Below the pieces are notes generated by a model. It did not search any database and was not told the DNA's origin. It saw nothing but the letters and a program-made list of their open reading frames with translations. Positions 56,571 to 64,000 of a stretch of DNA of 64,000 bases are shown here, piece after piece. The stretch comes from Cyrtodaria siliqua (Eukaryota; Mollusca; Bivalvia; Adapedonta; Hiatellidae): contig JAWPHD010001289.1 in NCBI GenBank assembly GCA_037043455.1, forward strand, positions 186,001 through 250,000. Reading direction: 5' to 3'. Position numbers and translations under genes: made by a program. Numbering within the stretch: position 1 is the first letter of the stretch; the number at the start of each line of letters is the position of its first letter.

Positions 56571-56823
56571 TACTCAGTTGCAAAAGAAAGTGTACACTTT
56601 GAAAACGTTACTTTACACCCTATCCTCTTTATCAAGCGACAGTTCCATAATGATTCAACCTATTGAAAAACAAATGACAACATGATATTGGCAATGGAAT
56701 GATGAAAACGCTGGTAACATACATGGCATATTCATTTTGGAATTTGTCAATTTAATTCTAAAAAAACTTTATACAATTAAATCTAAACAAAATTCAGTGT
56801 ACAGTTTCTTTTGCAACTGATTA
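56571..56823. mobile_element. Tc1/mariner-like MITE (copy 2)
   Basis: Counterpart of 7481-7727. The left inverted repeat is longer here (CAGTTGCAAAAGAAAGTGTACACT), while the right tip has one change. It starts next to the GPCR stop. Confidence 0.65.
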
Positions 56824-56838
56824 TATATCAATTGAAAC

Positions 56839-58077
56839 CTATCTGCAGGCTAAGACACGCTTAAGGTCACGCCTAAAAGCCTTGTTCATAAAGGCATACA
56901 ATATTGGATTGGCCACATTGTAGAAGAAGTACATATAGAAGACGAGCATATTATAAGAAATAACTCGGTGTGCCATCAACCATGCGGGAAGAAAGACTAT
57001 AATGAACACGGCTGTAACAGAACACAACATGCCAGCCGTGCGTATGTTAGCAACTAAAGCCTTCTTGCCCATTGACACTTTTTGGCATACAACTGACTTT
57101 TTTAAATTGAAACATTCAGTTTTAAAATATGTGAGTTCAACTTCAGTGTGTACGCAATTATAGACAATGGATGCCCTTGTCTGTGCATGAGAAGAATTCA
57201 GTTCTTTGCAACGGGAGCACATGTTTTCTTGCATGCGCATACGTTGGCGCCTTGCGTGTCTTAAAGTGATAAACCTGACAATCATGGTGTACATTACAAC
57301 GACGATGATCAAGGCTAACAAGAAGAAGCTTGAATATATTTGTTGATATATCGTAGTAAAGCTTTCGCTAAATATGAGGTCACTTGGCCTGCACACGCCA
57401 CTACCATCTGATTCCATTTCTCTTGCGTAATTTGAATTGAGTACATTTTGAAGATTAGCAATTGCATCATTGTAACTGTCCGTTGTGTTGTGATGTGCAT
57501 CTTTGCTTGTGCCATTCAATACCCCAAAATACATGGGAATGTCATCTTCGGAATTAATGGAAGAGCTATGTGCTTTTGTTTCCGAGTTCACTACGCCGTA
57601 ATTCAGAGATGTGATTATTCCCAAAGTGAGAGCGATCATAGCCAGACAAAATACCACCCACTTTGCAAGATAAGCGGTCAGTATGCGCTTAAATGGATGA
57701 CATACACCGAGGTATCTATCCACAGCTATGGCGGCCATTATCAAAGCCGAAAATGGCACATTGGATGTAATGAGAAGCATGTAGAACTTGCAGAAGAAGT
57801 CATATTTGACATAATGGGCCATATATTCAAATACCACAGTGTATGGTATTATTACAATGCATGTGAGAAAATCCGTGCTTGCCAGTGTAATGATGAAAAT
57901 AGTTGAAGCTTTTTTGTTCCTCTTTCTGGTGTAGATATTCAAAACCATAAAGTTGCCGACAGCTCCAAGAACGCTGAAAATGGACAATATTCCAATAACT
58001 GCCTTTAGGATGGTCGATTCTTTCTCTGAACTCATACGTACCAATTCAGAAACGTGTGAAACGTTTGTGTCCGCCAT
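56839..58077 (-). CDS. Rhodopsin-like (class A) orphan GPCR, copy 2
   Basis: Predicted 412-residue receptor, paralogue of the gene at 7749-8981. The same start logic applies: the acceptor TTATTTCACAG ends just before 58084, so the Met at 58077 is preferred to the upstream in-frame one at 58131. All structural marks are kept (GN, LASTD, DRY, Cys96/Cys229, NPILY, sequons N5, N188 and N197). Substitutions relative to copy 1: T7S, H14R, T28I, L147M, Y196H, N198T, V205A, G207A, V238E, A353S. The last sense codons are Cys-Arg before TAG; in copy 1 the Cys codon TGC is TGA, so this copy alone ends in a cysteine that could be palmitoylated. Intact promoter, exon and splice sites suggest both copies can be expressed. 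Confidence 0.92.
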   Translation of the reverse strand: MADTNVSHVSELVRMSSEKESTILKAVIGILSIFSVLGAVGNFMVLNIYTRKRNKKASTIFIITLASTDFLTCIVIIPYTVVFEYMAHYVKYDFFCKFYMLLITSNVPFSALIMAAIAVDRYLGVCHPFKRILTAYLAKWVVFCLAMIALTLGIITSLNYGVVNSETKAHSSSINSEDDIPMYFGVLNGTSKDAHHNTTDSYNDAIANLQNVLNSNYAREMESDGSGVCRPSDLIFSESFTTIYQQIYSSFFLLALIIVVVMYTMIVRFITLRHARRQRMRMQENMCSRCKELNSSHAQTRASIVYNCVHTEVELTYFKTECFNLKKSVVCQKVSMGKKALVANIRTAGMLCSVTAVFIIVFLPAWLMAHRVISYNMLVFYMYFFYNVANPILYAFMNKAFRRDLKRVLACR

Positions 58078-58777
58078 TGTTTGTCTGTGAAATAACAAAG
58101 AAATATAACACATATACGTAAAATTATACAATACATTTAGAATACTAACGTCGGCTCACGCGATGTTCTGGTAATTCATTTGATGTCATTGTAAGAGCAT
58201 ACCAAATGGCATAGATGTTCATGCATTAAATATGAAATAATGAGCATTGGAAATTTAAATTCATATTTGGAAAAAAATAAGCTTAATTTGGACTTTCTTG
58301 CTCTCGCATTAATGGGTTACTATGATAACTTATATAATGCCTGTATATAATTTTAATTATAAACTGATATCAACTATCCCATAAAGGATAAATAATAAAT
58401 TAAATAGTTTAACATTGTGTTTATTTTAATAATATTTTATTGCATATATGTTACAATACATCAATTCAACATCACAATATTCATAGCAACATATACAACG
58501 TTATTAAACATTTTGTGTAAATTAATATTGTGCGTCAATTCGATTGTTTACACTTCAATAAAACAGATTGTATAGCAAAAGTCTACGTAATTTTGGATCA
58601 CGCCTCGTATATGTTGTTATGATAAAAAATAAAAAATTGTCCGTGATAACCGTAATATGTACTAATTTCAGTACGGACACGAACACAGATACAACTAATG
58701 AAAATAAAATAATTACCTAAATAAAGGTTAGATAGGATTATGTATCTTTGTGTAACTAATTTTCTAAACTCACTTAC

Positions 58778-58905
58778 CTTTTAGTAACAAGAACGGATGA
58801 ATGAATCCACAGCAGAAATATGTGAAGAATCCTCCAAAGATACGAGTGTATGTAAGATACGTTTTGATATAGTAATATATGAAGAGCCCAAAGCCTCCAA
58901 GAACT
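58778..58905 (-). other. Non-coding first exon of the GPCR gene (copy 2)
   Basis: Donor AAAAG|GTAAGTGAG at 58778, as in copy 1. The 5' limit is estimated from the TATA box. Confidence 0.6.
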
Positions 58906-58932
58906 CTCTGCAGTTAACTAGCATTAACTACC

Positions 58933-58940
58933 TTTATATA
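58933..58940 (-). promoter_or_regulatory. TATA box of the GPCR gene (copy 2)
   Basis: TATATAAA, identical in sequence and setting to 9835-9842. Confidence 0.6.
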
Positions 58941-59328
58941 GGCATTATAAATCCTTTGATCAATTAGTTTTAATATTCGCATTGGTTGTTGTTGTTGATA
59001 CAGAGATGATCGGAAATGACCAGCTGTTTTTCATTTAAAAATGCCCCTTCATCATCTCTTTTTCAGAGAAGTTATCAGAATATATTTGCATATTAAGAAA
59101 CAAATAAAGTATTAAACGAAAACGACTTATTGATTAGTGATGTGGAAGAAATCTGTTACATGTTCAATGAATTGTATGTACATGTAGCTAGTTATATAGT
59201 GATCAGGAAGAAATCTGACACATGTTCAGTGATTTGTTTGTTTGTTTGCTAGGTGTTTTATGTCATTTTCAACACATGTAAGGTTATATATGACAGTCGA
59301 ATTTTTGGGGAGGAGGCAGACCGCCCAT

Positions 59329-59620
59329 TTATTACTTATTTCTTATTATCTATTTGTTAAGATCGGGTTAATGAAAACATAGCGGATATCTCGTTAATAT
59401 CAACGAGATATCCGCCATGTTTTCATTACCCCGCAGATAAATATCAACGAGATATCCGACATGTTTTCATTAACCCGCAGATAATATCAACGAGATATCC
59501 GCCATGTTTTCGTTAAACCGCCCTTAACAAATAGATAATACGAAATATGTAATACCTTAACAAATACATGTAGGTGATACGAAATAAGTAATAAGAAATA
59601 AGTAATAAGAAATAAGTTAT
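59329..59620. mobile_element. Foldback element with ~50-bp tandem repeats
   Basis: Three ~50-bp repeats of ATATCAACGAGATATCCGCC plus an ATGTTTTCATTAACCCGCAG tract. One inverted copy lies to the left, centred at ~59398. Outer arms TTCTTATTATCTATTTGTTAAG and complement, followed by (AGAAATAAGTAAT)n. Absent from copy 1, so it lies outside or was inserted after the duplication. Confidence 0.65.
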
Positions 59621-59639
59621 AACTAATGTCATAACTAAT

Positions 59640-61130
59640 AAGTCATAACCAATAAATGAGTCCCTCCGGAGTTTCCGTAAGTCGTTTACCTCAGGGCTCA
59701 AATATCTTCGAAAGGGCCATGTACCATTTTATCAGCATTACATCAAAGGCAATTACAGAATTCGACGTTCGTGTGATGTTTTTCGCCCTATGCATTAATT
59801 TGAATATAATCAAAGATGAAAACAGAACTTTAATCTCTGTTGTAATAAAAGCTTATTCTCGCCACATGTGTGTGAGTTTGTGTGTGTGGTTTTGTGGGTG
59901 TGGGGTTGAAGTTTTTGATATATGAACCAACTTAATGCCGGTATCATACGACAACTGCATTGACTTTAATATCAACAATTGCCGCAATGTTATGGACCGC
60001 TAACCTCTCAAATTATTATCTACTTTCGCCTAGGAGTCCAATACTCCACGGCGAGAATAAACTCTGTCTCTAGTCCATCTACTGTCATGTGTCTTTTGTA
60101 TGTATAGTAAGTCTCAGATGCGCATTTGATGGTATAATACCATTTACAATTTGACATTTTATAACTTTTAATGTTAGACAAAAATTATATCATATAAACT
60201 CTGTCTTTTTATTTTAATGGATATAATTAGAATTACGAAACCATGTGTAATGGGCATATCTTTATTTCATTTAAAAAATATACGCATATATCGTGGTTAC
60301 ATCAAATATTGACTGTATACAAACTATATATATTACATATAAAATAACAGATATACTTTATTAGCTTATCTGTTTGAACCATTTGAAACAAATATAATCT
60401 ATCAAGTTTGAGCGCTCAACTTAAAATAGAACTTATTACATTTGTCGTTTCAGTTTGTCGGTGACAATATTATCAAAGCAAGTTTTTGAAAAGGAAGACT
60501 CTAGCTAGCGTTAGCTAAACTCCTTAGAATATATAAATTCTGTTAGACTCATTTAATTAGCATTGATATCCTTGGGAAATATCACTGGCAGTTTAAAGCT
60601 TTAGTTCGACGTCGAAACCCTCACTGCTCATGCTAATTTGCAATTATTAAAATGTTATCATAGTGAAAAACTGAAACGTCGGTTATAGTGAGTGACATAT
60701 AATATATATATATATAAATATATAAAACATACAATCATTTAGTTCTAAACAAGAAAGGGTAGAGATATCATATATAAATAAATGCAATTTAAAAACGATG
60801 ATATATGCTAAATGCAATTAAGAACGATGATATATTTTCTAAAAATGGCGACTCAAAAGCTCTATACGTGTACTATGCCTTTTAATGATTATTTTAGAGA
60901 AATGTTTGGTTTCTGAAATCCGGTTATGTCGTGAAAGTTGTAAAAAATAAATCTGAAGTTATAAAAGCTGTAAAAAATAAATAAATCTGAAGATATAAAA
61001 TTATGTTTCCTTTATAAAGTTGATAAACATGCTATTTACCTTTTAAGTTATAATCTCAAATAGTTTCACTTTTAAATCCAGAATATCATACACGTCTAAA
61101 CGGTTAAACACGTGAGCGGAGAATGACAAA
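59640..61130. other. No gene recognised
   Basis: AT-rich. The tract at 59830-59866 matches 10588-10624 (see the duplication). No domain in any frame. Confidence 0.4.
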
Positions 61131-61374
61131 ACGTTTTTACTTTAAATGTGATTTATTCCGTATATCTCGTAAGACATTAGGTGTTGTTCGTTAGCGTTCA
61201 TACTAATTTTTATATATCAAATGTTATCCCTTGGCATTGTCCACTAAAGTCAATTTTTATCCTTTATTTTTTAAAAAATAATTTCCAATTTAATCATGTT
61301 ATTTATTCCGTTTATTTTTTTTTAAAAATAATTTCCAATTTAATCATGTTAATTATTCAGTTTGCTCTATTCAT

Positions 61375-62340
61375 CTAGAAGTTATTTTAACTTGGATTAC
61401 TTTATTTAATCGCAATACTATTTATTTGATGTGACGTAGCATTGTATTCAAGTACGCCTTATCTCTGGTTTACAACAAAACTATTATGTTAATTTAGAAA
61501 AACCAATTTTTGTATTTCATGCTATAAATGTTACTAATCTGTCTTAACCTGCATGACTTACATGATAAATATATGTGTGTATGATGCATCATGCATGTGT
61601 TATATGTCATTGTTATGACTTTATTTAATCACAATACCATTTTTTGATGTGACGTAACATATCATAAATAAGTACGCCTTATCTCTGGTTTGCAAAAACT
61701 TTACTCTATTCATTTAGAAGTTATCTTAACTTGGATTACTTTATTTAATCGCAATACTATTTATTTGATGTGACGTATCATTGTATTCAAGTACGCCTTA
61801 TCTCTGGTTTGCAACAAAACTATTACGTTAATTAGAAAAACCAATCTTTGTATTTCATGCTATAAATGTTACTAATCTGTCTTAACCTGCATGACTTACA
61901 TGATAAATATATGTGTCTATGATGCATCATGCATGTGTTATGTGTCACTGTTATGACTTTATTTAATCACAATACCATTTTTTGATGTGACGTAACATAT
62001 CATAAATAAGTACGCCTTATCTCTGGTTTGCAATAACTCTACTCTGTTCATCTAGAATTGATCTTAACTTGGATGACTTTATTTAACATTAATATCAGGA
62101 CGATTTGACGTATCATGTTATAAAACATGTACGCCTTATGCCAGTTGTCATGTAACAATGCTATTTCTAATATAAAACAAATGTATGGTGTACAGTATAA
62201 GCAATCAAAATACCTACTTTTTATTAAAATGTCACAATACCATTTCTTTGATGTGACGTAGCATTGTATTCAAGTACGCCTTATCTCTGGTTTGCAAACA
62301 AACTATTATGTTAATTAGAAAAACCAATTTTTGTGTCTAT
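61375..62340. repeat. Satellite-like array, 338-339-bp higher-order unit
   Basis: CTTGGATTACTTTATTTAAT recurs at 61391 and 61730; a diverged third start is at 62068. Each unit contains two related sub-blocks (both with GATGTGACGTA and GTACGCCTTATCTCTGGTTT) spaced ~218 and ~121 bp, so it is a dimeric higher-order repeat. Confidence 0.8.
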
Positions 62341-62990
62341 GATGTATTACGTATGTGTTATATGTTACTTTAATGTGTTATAGTTATGTGTTTACGTGTT
62401 TCAGTTATGTGTTTAAGCGCAGGTCATGTGGCACATAATATTATGATAAATATTTGTGTCTATGATGCATCACGCATGTGTTATGTGTTACTGTTATGTG
62501 TAACAGTTATGTGTTTACAGCGCAGGTCATGTGGCACATAATATCATGGTAAATATTTGTGTCTATGATGCATTACGCATGTGTCATATGTTACTTTTAC
62601 GTGTTACTGTTATGTGTTTATATGTTACAGTTATGTGTTTATAGCGCATGCATTACGTATGTATTATATGTTACTGTTACGTGTTACAGTTATGTGTTTA
62701 CGTGTTATTGTTATGTGTTTAAGCGCAGGTCATGTGGCACATAATATTATGATAAATATTTGTGTCTATGATGCATCACGCGTGTGTTATGTGTTACCGC
62801 TATGTGTTACGGCTATGTGTTTACAGCGCAGGTCATGTGGCACATAATATTATGATAAATATTTGTGTCTATGATGCATCACGCGTGTGTTATGTGTTAC
62901 CGCTATGTGTTACGGCTATGTGTTTACAGCGCAGGTCATGTGGCACATAATATCATGATAAATATTTGTGTCTATGATGCATCACGCATG
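62340..62990. repeat. Satellite-like array, ~105-bp unit
   Basis: GCGCAGGTCATGTGGCACAT recurs near 62416, 62521, 62725, 62826 and 62932; each is followed by GATAAATATTTGTGTCTATG and GATGCATCACGC. The last two units are almost identical. Tyr/Cys/Val-rich open frames here are repeat artefacts. The TGTGTCTATGATGCATCA part also occurs in the 339-bp units, linking the two arrays. Confidence 0.8.
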
Positions 62991-64000
62991 TAAGCTAAAT
63001 ACATTTATGTATCTCTAATTTTCTTTTGTAAGAGATGTCTATAATGGTTTGTTTACATTGTTCTATTTTATTTATGTGTAAAACGTATTATTTGTTAAAA
63101 CTGTGAAAATCATAGGAGAAATCATTTATCATTTTTGTATCACCATTCTTATAAACAAATATAGAATCATGGTTTATTGCTTCGTGCATTAATCTTCCAT
63201 AATGTATATTTGCTATTCGTCTGGCGCTTCTATATTCTTTAAAGGCGCTCGTACACGTATATATATCTTTGATGTCTTTTAATTATAATTATTTCAAAGT
63301 TGTTAAAATACTAATATTTCAGAGAGTCTTATATTGTATATAGCGTTTTATATGTATGAGTATATATACATATATGCTTATTTCTTTGTTATATAGCGTT
63401 TTTATATATATTTTTAATTATTATTATGACTATACCTTGCGTAAAGGTGTATATCGTAGTAACAAAGGAGTATCTATGTTTTTATCGCGAGCCATTCGAT
63501 GTCGAAGCTGCTATCATCAATTGACCATATATCTTGTCTGCCAGAGCCGTGAACTTTATAATGATCTGTAATGGCGGTGTTATATTCCCCAAACGGTCGT
63601 AACCTGGATGACACGTGATTGTCGAAGTTTTTTTATCGTGGTAATGATATGGCAATTTAATATTTTGTATTATATTCTACAAAATGTTTACTAAGATATG
63701 CTCTGTTACATAAAACACTTTATTATTACTAATATTAATATTTGAAAGAGTATATACTCTTGTCTTTTTTTATATCCAGACTGATTAGCGCGTTTATATG
63801 TTGTGTCTCTGTTGATCTTTTTTGATCGTTTACCTGTGGAAGATACAGTATTACGTTGTATGTTTGACCTAGTGGAACTGTGATTATAACAAAATGTCAT
63901 GTATATACATGCGTACATGCATGTATACGTTAAAACTACCCTCATGCATGCCGACATATATATATATATTCATATATAAAAGGGTTATATTGCTACGCGT
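62991..64000. other. No gene recognised
   Basis: AT-rich, with TATA-type dinucleotide runs near 63250 and 63955. Nothing further can be supported. Confidence 0.4.

Larger units (their letters stand above)
51514..59095. repeat. Segmental duplication, copy 2 (GPCR locus)
   Basis: Second copy of 5117-10005, same orientation. It differs by a local repeat of GGTACCCGTATTG (51660-51700), loss of ~220 bp near 51912, extra sequence at about 52625-53395 that includes a foldback, and the 2184-bp insertion 54149-56332. Confidence 0.9.

Noticed and set aside
62559..62950. Tyr/Cys/Val-rich frames
   Set aside because: Products of the ~105-bp satellite array.

Overview
This is a eukaryotic, AT-rich, intron-bearing and repeat-rich genomic window. 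Four things suggest a marine bivalve mollusc: a G2E3-type HECT ligase gene in many small exons, a recently duplicated orphan GPCR, several families of elements built on ~160-190 bp tandem units ending in short (ACGG)n runs and AGCTC tips, and a GIY-YIG Penelope relic beside an Mag/K02A2.6-like Ty3 element. The species cannot be named from the sequence alone.

Layout. 1-5116: degenerate dispersed repeats, no gene recognised. 5117-10005: copy 1 of a segmental duplication with an intact rhodopsin-like GPCR gene (minus strand, TATA box, 5' UTR exon, one intron, one coding exon). 10912-14695: a palindrome with ~1.8-1.97 kb arms, centred inside a 5'-truncated non-LTR retrotransposon. 14696-15755: an element with five ~160-bp tandem units. 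17514-18159: a large foldback element. 18515-40351: a 12-coding-exon gene (minus strand) for a 718-codon SAM-UIM-HECT ubiquitin ligase. Every splice phase fits, but codon 173 is TAG. Its introns hold hAT MITEs, foldback elements, tandem-unit elements and tRNA-like sequences. 41577-43673: broken Penelope-like element. 44648-45111: palindromic MITE. 45200-50151: Ty3/gypsy LTR element with a 5-bp target duplication, one frameshift and a shortened 5' LTR. 50461-50897: foldback minisatellite. 50935-51245: tRNA-derived SINE plus one dispersed-repeat unit. 51514-59095: copy 2 of the segmental duplication with a second intact GPCR, interrupted by a 2.2-kb repeat element whose exact empty site survives in copy 1. 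59329-59620: foldback/tandem element. 61375-62990: two satellite-like arrays. The rest is AT-rich sequence without a recognisable gene.

Three host loci look real: two paralogous GPCR genes ~49 kb apart in the same orientation, each with its own copied promoter, and between them a ubiquitin-ligase gene on the same strand. Nothing in the sequence shows that these genes act together. Most of the remaining structure records transposition, foldback-element activity and duplication. All intron-exon calls were made by hand from reading frame, GT-AG sites and phase; no alignments were run.
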